Source: Chara braunii (lineage: Eukaryota > Streptophyta > Charophyceae > Charales > Characeae). Taken from it: DNA of 25,638 nucleotides. Numbering within the stretch: the first letter of the stretch is position 1; every line of letters starts with the position of its first letter. The position numbers were made by a program, and so were the translations under genes. Location of the stretch: contig BFEA01000279.1 of the NCBI GenBank assembly GCA_003427395.1, positions 1,695,215 to 1,720,852 on the forward strand, read 5' to 3'. Positions 18,890 through 25,638 of the stretch are shown here, piece by piece. The notes under the pieces were generated by a model. That model was not told where the DNA came from. It saw only the letters and a list, made by a program, of their open reading frames with translations, and made no database searches.

Positions 18890-18948
18890 ATAGACTGTTA
18901 GGGTTCAGCCTCCTGATGAGTCGGTGAAACTCCGACGAAACAGTTTGT
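18890..18948 (+). ncRNA. type III hammerhead ribozyme, copy 2 (stem I weakened)
   Basis: Same core as copy 1: stem III ATAGACTGT (18890-18898), U17 at 18899, CTGATGA (18913-18919), stem II GTCGG/CCGAC (18920-18924, 18932-18936), GAA (18937-18939) and ACAGTTTGT (18940-18948). Stem III keeps pairing despite C-to-T (G-C becomes G-U). One G is lost at the start of stem I, leaving A opposite C and G opposite U at the cleavage side, so this copy may cleave poorly. Confidence 0.85.
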
Positions 18949-19397
18949 CACAGCCCCTCGTTTGTTGTCCTCTTCTCCCTCTCTGCCTACGGTTTACCGG
19001 GCAGTTCTGTTTGACGATATATATATATATATATATGCCGGATGGACACCGAGATGTTGGAAAAAGGAAAACTGTTGCATGGACTTGAATTCCATGCTCT
19101 GCCCGTGATGAGTTTTTTTTCGCAGTGCTGGATCCATTGGAGGCAGCCGTCTGTTGATTGACGTCGCTATATGATGGATTGGACTCCCTGACGGCGCGGG
19201 CGGGGATCTTGTGATTTCCAAGAAATGAAAACGGTCCTCGCGCCACCACACACACTCAACATGAATGTTTTTTTTTTTTTTTTTTTAAAGGACAACATCA
19301 ATTTGTTGTGTAGTGGAGCGGAGCACAATGACAGAAGGGACGTCGATAATTGGCCAAGTAAAATTGAGTGGCACAAAAAAAAAAGAATAAAAAAGGA

Positions 19398-19570
19398 GAG
19401 GGTGCGCAGGCCAGTTTGTTTTTGAGAAGGGTGCCGCCTGGCTCTCTGTCGAAGAACTGGGGCACGGATACTTTTTTCCGTTTTTTTATGTGTGTGAAAA
19501 GCCATTCTGCAATGCTTCGTTCGTGGTGGTGGGATCCTGATCTGGACCGTGGGGATAGACTATCGGCCCA
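19398..19570 (+). repeat. dispersed repeat, copy 1 (inverted partner at about 21763-21850)
   Basis: Shares GTGCCGCCTGGCTCTC/GTTGCCGCCTGGTTCTC, GG..AC.GGATA/GGCCAGGTAT and ATCCTGATCTGGACCG with the reverse complement of 21763-21850. It runs toward a (GTT)n tail, as a LINE or SINE 3' end might, but no protein similarity is recognised. Confidence 0.5.
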
Positions 19571-19588
19571 GATGTCGCTGGGTCATGT

Positions 19589-19590
<2 letters not shown>

Positions 19591-19666
<76 letters not shown>
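19591..19666. repeat. (GTT)10 followed by T48
   Basis: Seen from the minus strand, this is the 3' tail of the U6 retrocopy: A48 followed by (AAC)10. Confidence 0.9.
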
Positions 19667-19667
<1 letters not shown>

Positions 19668-19748
19668 GATTAGACCATTTCTCGATTTATGCGTGTCATC
19701 CTTGCGCAGGGGCCATGCGAATCTTCTCTGTATCGTTCCAATTTTAAT
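19667..19748 (-). pseudogene. U6 snRNA retropseudogene, 5'-truncated
   Basis: The minus strand reads TAAAATTGGAACGATACAGA, GAAGATTCGCATGGCCCC, TGCGCAAGGATGACACGC, ATAAATCGAGAAATGGTC, then A48. This is U6 from about nucleotide 22 to near its end: the ACAGAGA box is intact and the 3' stem is of the plant type. The catalytic AGC triad (GATTAGC) is changed to CGC, the 5' hairpin is missing, and a poly(A) replaces the U-run terminator. A truncated copy with an A-tail is the mark of LINE-mediated retroposition. It is not expected to function in splicing. Confidence 0.92.
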
Positions 19749-19999
19749 GTCGCTGGCTGCTGTTTTTTATCTACGGCATACTCACAGAACGACGTTCTTA
19801 CATATTTCTGGACATAATTACAGTCAGATACATACGGGTATGGCCGCGAATGCGGTCAGATTTCTTTTCTTTTTTGTTCTTTATTTTTCTTTTTTTTTTG
19901 CTTTTTCTGCCTTGGGGCTCCCACTTTATTCATGGGGATCATCATGTGCCATTGCGCCCAGAGTCCCATATCACAAATGAAGGTGGAAACTTGCATCCA

Positions 20000-20039
20000 A
20001 AGATGGGAATTCCTGCTGTACCCAGTCCCAGCAACCAAC
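20000..20039. repeat. diverged inverted repeat, left copy (partner 20470-20517)
   Basis: AAGATGGGAATTCC...GTACCCAGTCCCAGCAACC resembles the reverse complement of 20470-20517 (GTTGGGCGCTGGGACTGGGT...GGTATTCCGATCTT). They may be the ends of a ~520-bp MITE-like element. Overlapping short frames on both strands are shadows. Confidence 0.4.
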
Positions 20040-20600
20040 TTGCATCCATACCCCAGACCCTGTCCAACGTCGGGGAACACCCTGCTTGTCCGGCCTGCGT
20101 ATGCCGACGGCCTTGGTTGCGGAGCACAAAATTAAGTTCATTCCCCGAAAACGGCCTGGCCAAATTGGGTATCCGCATAATATCCCCGGGTACACCCCTA
20201 ATGTGAGCAATCCAGAAGCGGGGTATAGCTCCTAATTGGCGGTATCAACCTTGGCCCACATTGCTCCAGGGTCTGCAAACAATTTGCACAGCCCATTTCC
20301 TGCTTCTAGATATGCAAGTTGAGAGATTAAACTCAAAAACAATGTAGTCGAGGTTTTAATATCCCAGAAAAACTACATGGTGAGTGCACAATCACAAAAC
20401 CGGTCCGTGCAACAGCGTACACGAGACTGGTATGCGCAACAGACCTTCTACCTCAATCTGCTCAGTCTAGTTGGGCGCTGGGACTGGGTGCACCCGGCAC
20501 AGGGTATTCCGATCTTTAAATTAGATTGGGTACACATGCAAATTTTCCCATCCCAATGAACCATATACAGCGGAAGAAACGGCTGGAGCGTTTGGCCTTG

Positions 20601-20665
20601 CCACACCACTCTCGGAATCTGAAAAAGACAAAAAAATTGGCAGGTGCATCTGCCATCTGGCCATC
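20601..20665 (+). mobile_element. small MITE, copy C (left part only)
   Basis: CCACACCACTCTCGGAATCT, GAAAAAGACAAAAAAATTGG and CAGGTGCATCTGCCATCTGG match one end and the interior of copy D in reverse complement. The other terminal repeat is not recognisable. Confidence 0.6.
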
Positions 20666-20708
20666 TTCTTGCAGGAAGTGACCAGGTGTGTCTATGCCCA
20701 CTGATTGC

Positions 20709-20930
20709 CCCTGAGTACCTGAGGCCCGAACGCTGAGTCCCTGAGTACCTGAGGCCAGAGGCCTACGGGTCCCTTGCTGTGAAACTTGGCAAAACGCGAC
20801 ATTTTTGCTGGCAAACTATGGGTTCCCGGTAAAGCTGCAACGAAACCTCTATTTATTTTTGCAAAGGAAACTTCGAACGGACGACATTTTTGCTGCCAAA
20901 CTTCCCAAACAGCAATATTTTTGCTGTTAA
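20709..20930 (+). repeat. short direct repeats
   Basis: CCCTGAGTACCTGAGGCC occurs at 20709-20726 and 20739-20756. A second motif, GACATTTTTGCTG(G/C)CAAACT with a diverged third copy AATATTTTTGCTG, occurs near 20798, 20883 and 20915. Confidence 0.7.
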
Positions 20931-20934
20931 CCCA

Positions 20935-21760
20935 ATCCAAATAGTACGCACATATGTTGCTACAAACAGCTCATAAAGCAAGCTACGTGCAACTTCGACG
21001 AAGTATTCCCCCCCTTCACTCACCCCCCCTCTGTCTATCTAGCCTCGGCTCTATCTTGGAGAGAGTTCTTTGCACGTATTATAGATCCTGCGGGTCACCA
21101 ATGGTGTGCATGGTAGATCTTGGGGGCTGGCTGTCCTGGCATGGCGGAATCTCAGCGGATGGCATGGCGGACTTTGGCGGCTGATGGCAACAGCAGATCT
21201 TGGCGGCAGAGCTGCATCTACTTCATACACAGCTGCAGCGCATGCTACACCACACAGTTTGAATGGTACATACAGCCGGTATGGGGGGCCGAATATTCGA
21301 ATACTTGGCCCAGTGGCAACGAGGCCACAGTGTTCTAACAGTGGCGGCTGAGTGGCCCCTTTCTTCTCGGGATCTTGTGTTTTTCAGAGGTACCCTAAAT
21401 TCGCAGCATAATGCACGTGCTTTATATACTAATACCGCACACCACACCCGGCCCGGTGCATTGTACTCGAATATAACGCACGAGCATTTTGTTGGGGGGA
21501 AGACTATAGTACCTACGCAGACCCGTCATGCTAGCATTCTGCTGAGTGAATGCGAAAGCTCGACAAGGGTACGATACAAAACACCATACAACTTCACTTC
21601 GAAAAGCTCTCACATTAGCGAGAGAGTATGAATCAATCGTCCGAGTATTGATGCTTCAGCGTATTTCCACACAAGACCAACATTTCACACGAGGAAACCA
21701 ATGCCACACACCAACATTAATCAACCAGAAACACACTGACACGGTATCAACGCGGACCAG
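20935..21760. other. no gene or element recognised
   Basis: Only short overlapping open frames on both strands, none with a recognisable motif. 21105-21215 is rich in GGCGG/GGCATGGCGG words. Confidence 0.5.
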
Positions 21761-21762
21761 AT

Positions 21763-21850
21763 CAGGATACCTGGCCCAATGCTTCGAGAACCAGGCGGCA
21801 ACCTTCTGATCAGGAAGAAGCTGACCTGAGCACCTTCCTCAGGCTTCCTG
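21763..21850 (-). repeat. dispersed repeat, copy 2 (inverted partner at 19398-19570)
   Basis: Reverse complement shares GAGGAAGGTGCTCAGGTCAG (compare GAGAGGGTGCGCAGGCCAG) and the CCGCCTGG(C/T)TCTC core with the copy at 19398. Family not identified. Confidence 0.5.
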
Positions 21851-22080
21851 TGCCAGTCAATTCGCAAAGCGAACTCAGGGGCATTTTTTCTTTGACAATA
21901 GAAGCCGCTCCCTACACCATGCAACATTCACCATGCATTTCAACCATTTCTGGACCAGGATCATTTGGACGAGTACAAAATTTTATAATGTATTCCGCCC
22001 AGACAGCCGCTCCCTAACGAAACCTCTATTTTCATGTCTTGACAACCAAATTGTCCAACCAAATATTCCAGGGAATCCCC

Positions 22081-22145
22081 GTGCGCGTGGTCTCCATCAT
22101 AAAAGTGCGCGTGGTACAGAAGTGCGCGTGGTCTCCATCATAAAA
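22081..22145 (+). repeat. 24/17/24-bp direct repeats
   Basis: GTGCGCGTGGTCTCCATCAT followed by AAAA at 22081-22104 and 22122-22145, with a shortened middle unit GTGCGCGTGGTACAGAA (22105-22121). Confidence 0.85.
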
Positions 22146-22149
22146 GCGG

Positions 22150-22700
22150 CCTCAACAGACAGCTGGCTCCCCATGGATGGCGGCACTTTGCAGCCATCAT
22201 GGGCGGCCCCATCATCTAACGGCTGCGGATAATCGCTTTTTTTACTATGCTTGGCTGCGAATCTGACCTGCCGGTCGCACGGGGAGTACCCGAATACAAC
22301 GTTCCCCTAGAGCGTGGAAGTCAAGTCCATCGAAGAATTCTCCGTTTTCTTTCCCCTCTCCTCGGTGTCCGTCGTCCGTCCATCGAGAGATTCTAATTTT
22401 AGAAACACCGTCAAGTCGGTCCGACAGTCGCCGCATTCGCACTGTAAGTTACGCAAACAGGAAACTGTGGTGTTCACAGTACTTGGAGGTCTTCGCTGGA
22501 TGTTGGTGGCTGCATTCGCACTGGATGTTGGTGGCTGGAGTCGAAGAAGTCCTTCTGTCAGTATGCCCTAAAAGTTAGGAAGAAAAGCCAAGATTTTTTT
22601 TTTTTTTTTTTTTAATTGGGAAAAGCCAAGGTTTCCAACTGCTGCTGCGTTCGAGCGGTGGGTTACCCAAAACGGCAATGATAGAGATCCCACCCAAATT
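22150..22700. other. no gene recognised; small duplication and poly(T)
   Basis: CTGGATGTTGGTGGCTG occurs twice near 22497 and 22520. A T-run of about 19 lies near 22593-22611. The open frame at 22314-22571 has no recognisable domain. Confidence 0.5.
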
Positions 22701-22707
22701 GAAGGGC

Positions 22708-22826
22708 ATCGCCACACCACTCTCGAAATGTGCAGAATCAGAATGAACTTCGAGCTAGAACATGGCCAGATGCACCCGCCACATTTTTGTCTTTTTCACA
22801 TTTCGAGAGTTGTGTGGTGAGGCCCG
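22708..22826 (-). mobile_element. small MITE, copy D
   Basis: Ends CACACCACTCTCGAAATGTG and CACATTTCGAGAGTTGTGTG are inverted repeats of about 20 bp. In reverse complement the interior shares AAAGACAAAAATGTGGCGG and GTGCATCTGGCCATGTTCTA with copies B and C. Total about 119 bp, non-coding. Confidence 0.85.
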
Positions 22827-22829
22827 AAA

Positions 22830-23386
22830 TGACAACGTGGCAGACAATGACGCCACCTCACGACAGAGTATGACGTCACCTCGCAAAGTGCTCCTTGGTC
22901 ACGATTCCGCCTAGATTCCGCCTGTGCAGATTATGAGTTCTGCACAGTTCATTTGCGAGAGCAACGGTAGGAGACGCTTTGATGGAGTGGGGGGAAAGTC
23001 GAAAGGGCAAAGCGGAAGATACCTGGGGCCTGGCCCCATCAGCAAAGAGGACTGGATTTAATTCCTGTATGTGGACGTGTTTCCGGAGAGATGCAGAGAG
23101 TTGTGATTGATCTGCTTTTCTGCATCTCTGCTCAAAACACATCCCGATTCATCAGGATTTAAACCCAATGCTCCGTATTAATGGGACCAGGCCCCTTGTC
23201 CCTGCCTTTCCAGGCGCACTGGAGTCTCTGGAGATGACGGTGTGTTTCCATCATGGAGGAGGGTGTATCGACGAAGGTACTTCATGCGAGGGACGTTAAT
23301 CCCCTGAGGCAGCAGTCGAAACTAGTCGAGGAAGCCCGCCTCAGCCTCTGCTATTAGCCTCTACTGTTTGGGCCTCAGCCAGGGGA
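22830..23386. other. no gene or element recognised
   Basis: Mixed-composition spacer. Includes a near-duplicate GATTCCGCCT pair near 22901 and 22911. The minus-strand open frame 22876-23142 has no recognisable motif. Confidence 0.5.
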
Positions 23387-23395
23387 AAGCTTTGT
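23387..23395 (+). repeat. 9-bp target-site duplication, left
   Basis: AAGCTTTGT directly before GGGATAATTGG; identical to 23737-23745. Confidence 0.85.
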
Positions 23396-23736
23396 GGGAT
23401 AATTGGTAGAAAGAGCCCACGCCGCCCAAAGTCCGGCCGTTTGGTACTACCGGCCCAAACAACGTTCCCCTGGGTGAAAGGCGCCTTCGCGCCGTGGCCA
23501 AATCTCCCTGGGCCTGTTTTTACCGGTTCAAGAATTTGGTGTTGTTTCTGCGCCAGATTCATGAACCAGTAGGGCCCTTGGCGCCCCAGATTCATGATCC
23601 GGTAGGACCCTTGGAGCTACGCGTGGGCCTGTAGTACCCCGCATGCAAGTCATTGGGCCGGTAGTACCAAACGGCTAAACTTTGGCTGCCCAAAACCGAA
23701 AAGGTTTTGGCGCGGGCGCCTTCTACCGATTATCCC
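23396..23736. mobile_element. fold-back Mutator-like MITE, 341 bp
   Basis: The left arm starts GGGATAATTGGTAGAA and includes GCCCAAAGTCCGGCCGTTTG and GTACTACCGGCCCAA (to about 23459). The right arm (about 23652-23736) is its reverse complement apart from a ~17-bp insertion and ends TTCTACCGATTATCCC. A perfect 9-bp duplication, AAGCTTTGT, flanks the element. Long inverted repeats with 9-bp target duplications are diagnostic of the Mutator superfamily, and GGGATAATTG resembles the GAGATAATTG start of maize Mu ends. The centre holds a small direct repeat (CAGATTCATGA.CC.GTAGG, near 23551 and 23587). No transposase is present, so it is non-autonomous. Confidence 0.88.
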
Positions 23737-23745
23737 AAGCTTTGT
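23737..23745 (+). repeat. 9-bp target-site duplication, right
   Basis: AAGCTTTGT directly after TTATCCC; identical to 23387-23395. Confidence 0.85.
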
Positions 23746-23779
23746 TCTCTACAGGGGGGTTTCGGCGAGAGTCCCTAAG

Positions 23780-24520
23780 TCAGACTACTGCAGCATAGAG
23801 AACGCAGCACCAGATCAAGCCTTCACTTATCAAGCCCTCTGCGCATGACACGGTTGAATGACGGACCCAATCATGCCATCTTGTTTCAAATAAATTGAAT
23901 GAACTGAATTGCTGCAGACGCACCAGAGCCTTCACACTGAGAGCATGCAGCAATTTAGCCCCTCTTGCGCCTTACAAGCTTGGGTGAGGGGCGCAGCTCA
24001 CCCAACAAGGCTACCTTTGATTGAACCAGATCAGATTACTCCAATGCAGAGGGCATGCGAATGGATAGAGCCTGACCTTCGCGCCGTGTGTTGTAGATCA
24101 CTCTGGGCATAACGGGAATTGGTCGCGGGCTCAATCCACACAATCAAGCAGCTTTCAAATAACAAAGGTGATCAAATTACACCTGCCGGACTACTGAACC
24201 CGGTTCCAGCACGTGCTGCTCCCCACGAATAGATTGGAACAATTAAAAAAAAAAAAAAAAAAAACTGCCGGACTACTGCAACGTGGACGAAACACCAGTG
24301 CATAGAGCCTCTACTTACTTAGGGCCTAGTCTCTGCGCATAATGGGATTGGGTGGTGGACTCGGTCCACCCGATCTAGCAGTCTTTAGCTGTATGAAAAT
24401 TTGAACTTCAAAGTTCAAAGGACTGCTGCACTGCCGATGGCACACCAGTTAATACGTGACCAGTAGACGGAGCGAGCCTTCACTTGGGGGGACGTGTGTG
24501 ATTAAGCCCTGAGCACATGA
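23780..24520 (+). repeat. diverged direct-repeat region
   Basis: Recurring words suggest several decayed copies of one ~125-160-bp unit: GACTACTG(C/A)A near 23783, 24190 and 24270; GCACCAG/ACACCAG near 23808, 23918, 24290 and 24443; GAGCCTTCACT/GAGCCTCTACT near 23927, 24306 and 24474; and CTCTGCGCAT near 23839 and 24331. An A21 run lies at about 24244-24264. No coding potential was recognised. Confidence 0.45.
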
Positions 24521-24675
24521 CATCATTAATGTGATGAGCACACATCGCAGCCCAGCAGGGTTTCGTGCCCTTGTAGCTTACGGCTTGTGCAGCTGTGCTC
24601 CATTCCGGGCTCTCTGAGGAAATTCCCTAATTATTTTAAGTAAGGCGGATCTCCCGTAATGAAATTGGCAGCTCC

Positions 24676-24726
24676 ACCTACCAGCCCTTTCGTCGATTAT
24701 TACGAGAAGGGCGCCTTAACACATGC
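24676..24726 (+). repeat. ~50-bp direct repeat, copy 1
   Basis: ACCTACCAGCCCTTTCGTCG and GATTATTACGAGAAGGGCGC then CTTAACACATGC; repeated at 24975-25024, 299 bp away. The spacing would suit a small element or a segmental duplication. Between the copies, GCTACCTCCCACCGTCTTGC (24724) is also repeated at 24785. Confidence 0.85.
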
Positions 24727-24974
24727 TACCTCCCACCGTCTTGCAAAGAAACTTGTTAATAAGGAAACAGATGCTAATTCGGAGCTCTACCTCCCACGGA
24801 CTTGCAAAGAAAATTGTAAAGAAACACATCCTTCTTCCTTTTCATCTTCTCTTCCTTTCTTCCTTCTTTCTTCTTCCTCTCTCTCTCTTCTCGTCGGTGT
24901 TTTCCATTTTTTTCTTTATTTCTTTCCTTCTTTAAAGTGCTTGCACTTTCGCAGGTGTGTTGCTTGTCTAATTT

Positions 24975-25024
24975 ACCTACCAGCCCTTCACGGATTATTA
25001 TGATAAGGGCACCTTAACAGATGC
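24975..25024 (+). repeat. ~50-bp direct repeat, copy 2
   Basis: ACCTACCAGCCCTTCACGGA, TTATTATGATAAGGGCACCT and TAACAGATGC match copy 1 at 24676-24726. It abuts the left end of the TIR element that follows. Confidence 0.85.
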
Positions 25025-25056
25025 GGCCATCTTCGGCAGCTCTCGTTGGTCCCGAT

Positions 25057-25537
25057 GTCATTATAGTGATTTCTTGAGGAAAAAGGCCGGCTTCTCCATT
25101 TTGATGAGATGGGGACGAGGCGTCAGACGCGCTCCAACACACACAACAGAAAACAACCAGGCAGCAAGGGTGGCTAAAAAAAGTTGTGAAAATGCATTGG
25201 AGTATGAGATACTTCAAGGAAATTGGCTTGTGCTCCACTGTCATGCTTCAAGGAAATCAGTCAAAGTAAGCAAAAGTAATGAAATTGCAGTGGAGTCCCA
25301 GATACTTGAAGGAAATTTGCTCGTCCTCTGCCGTCATACTTCAAATAAATCCCTTGAAGTATAGGGGACTACACAGCATTTTCATGACCTTTATGATGCC
25401 ACCCCTGCTGACTTAAACGACATTGTTTTCAGTTATGAGTGTTGGACAGTAGGAGCGTGTCTGACGCATGGTCTCCAACTCATTAAAATGGAGAAGCTGT
25501 AGCACCTCCTCTTTTGCCAAGAAATTGCTACAGTGCG
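25057..25537. mobile_element. MITE-like element with ~80-bp terminal inverted repeats
   Basis: The inner, well-matched arms are 25088-25135 (GGCTTCTCCATTTTGATGAG ... GCGTCAGACGCGCTCC) and 25452-25498 (GGAGCGTGTCTGACGC ... ATTAAAATGGAGAAGC). Weaker pairing continues outward through ATTTCTTG at 25070 and CAAGAAAT at 25518. The centre holds a ~90-bp tandem repeat and one open frame. No clear target duplication. Confidence 0.7.
25187..25362 (+). repeat. ~90-bp tandem repeat, two units, within an open frame
   Basis: Unit 1 (25187-25272) and unit 2 (25280-25362) share GATACTT(C/G)AAGGAAATT and TGTCAT(G/A)CTTCAA-type segments. In the 25074-25364 frame both encode a similar stretch: NALEYEILQGNWLVLHCHAS and IAVESQILEGNLLVLCRHTS. 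The frame lies between terminal inverted repeats; whether it is expressed is unknown. Confidence 0.7.
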
Positions 25538-25638
25538 GCCATTTGTGGAAAAATATCTTCCGTTCATTTCTTTGCAGGCCTGGAACTCAAACCACCACTA
25601 CTTGGCCCAGCTATGCTGAGCCATGCCGAGGCTGGAAC

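Larger units (their letters stand above)
18346..19035 (+). mobile_element. retrozyme-like tandem dimer of a ~330-bp hammerhead unit
   Basis: Two near-identical units follow each other, with a partial third at the end. GGGCAGTTCT starts each unit at 18348, 18670 and 18999; each is followed by (A/G)TTTGACGATATATATA and, in the two full units, GTCTGGAGTGTATTTTTTGG. Unit 2 has a 9-bp extra duplication (TCTATTTG). Each full unit holds one type III hammerhead ribozyme on the plus strand, and the two predicted cleavage sites are 330 nt apart. A transcript would cut itself into 330-nt monomers able to circularise, as described for retrozymes. No ORF, no obvious tRNA primer-binding site and no LTR/internal distinction is visible. 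It therefore resembles tandem small retrozymes or Penelope-associated repeats more than classical plant LTR retrozymes. Confidence 0.85.

Noticed and set aside
18905-19255. Minus-strand open frames over the hammerhead dimer and its right flank (also 18297-18479 and 18633-18839)
   Set aside because: They cover TA repeats and ribozyme sequence and overlap frames on the other strand; no protein motif.
19667-19748. Functional U6 gene
   Set aside because: Lacks the 5' hairpin, has AGC changed to CGC, and has a poly(A) tail instead of a T terminator.

Overview
This is a nuclear, repeat-dominated eukaryotic window, most likely from the green lineage. The best host clue is a U6 snRNA pseudogene (19667-19748) whose 3' half is of the plant/green-algal type. 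Weaker clues are a short CCCTAAA (plant-type telomere) tract, Mutator-like and MITE-like elements, a tRNA-derived SINE and long (GA)n/(CA)n microsatellites. A charophyte alga such as Chara would fit, but that is a guess.

Layout. 1-5200 is AT-rich and gene-free: tandem duplications, two composite (CT)n-(CA)n-(GA)n blocks, a ~345-bp direct repeat and a diverged ~250-bp repeat array. At about 5.2 kb the base composition turns GC-rich and a large accessory element begins, running to about 14.6 kb. It carries (i) a decayed gene of about 1800 codons, 6126-11794, whose middle resembles the class-beta (N6-A/N4-C) DNA methyltransferase fold with a degenerate SAM-binding motif, and (ii) an intact Ulp1/C48-type cysteine protease gene, 13198-13887. 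At least 18 copies of a 22-bp imperfect palindrome (arms AAGTYCG / CGAACTT, centre CCGGNATC) occur upstream of, inside and downstream of these genes. Many sit in inverted pairs inside long fold-back structures (5587-5653, 12097-12709, 14097-14262). This looks like a transposon with its own binding-site array. No DDE transposase was recognised and the outer termini were not found. A 145-N assembly gap at 11259-11403 is flanked by an exact 63-bp duplication and is probably artefactual.

15.0-25.6 kb is a graveyard of small mobile elements: an ~80-bp tandem array, a tRNA-headed SINE (minus strand), four copies of a ~100-120-bp MITE, a 1.4-kb element with ~420-bp inverted arms, a fold-back Mutator-like MITE with a 9-bp target duplication (23396-23736), and a TIR element at 25057-25537.

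The most exciting item here is 18346-19035: a tandem dimer of a ~330-bp unit embedded in (TA)n. Each unit carries a type III hammerhead ribozyme (18560-18619 and 18890-18948), the signature of retrozyme-like elements that spread through self-cleaved circular RNA. Only the Ulp1 gene looks intact as a protein gene.
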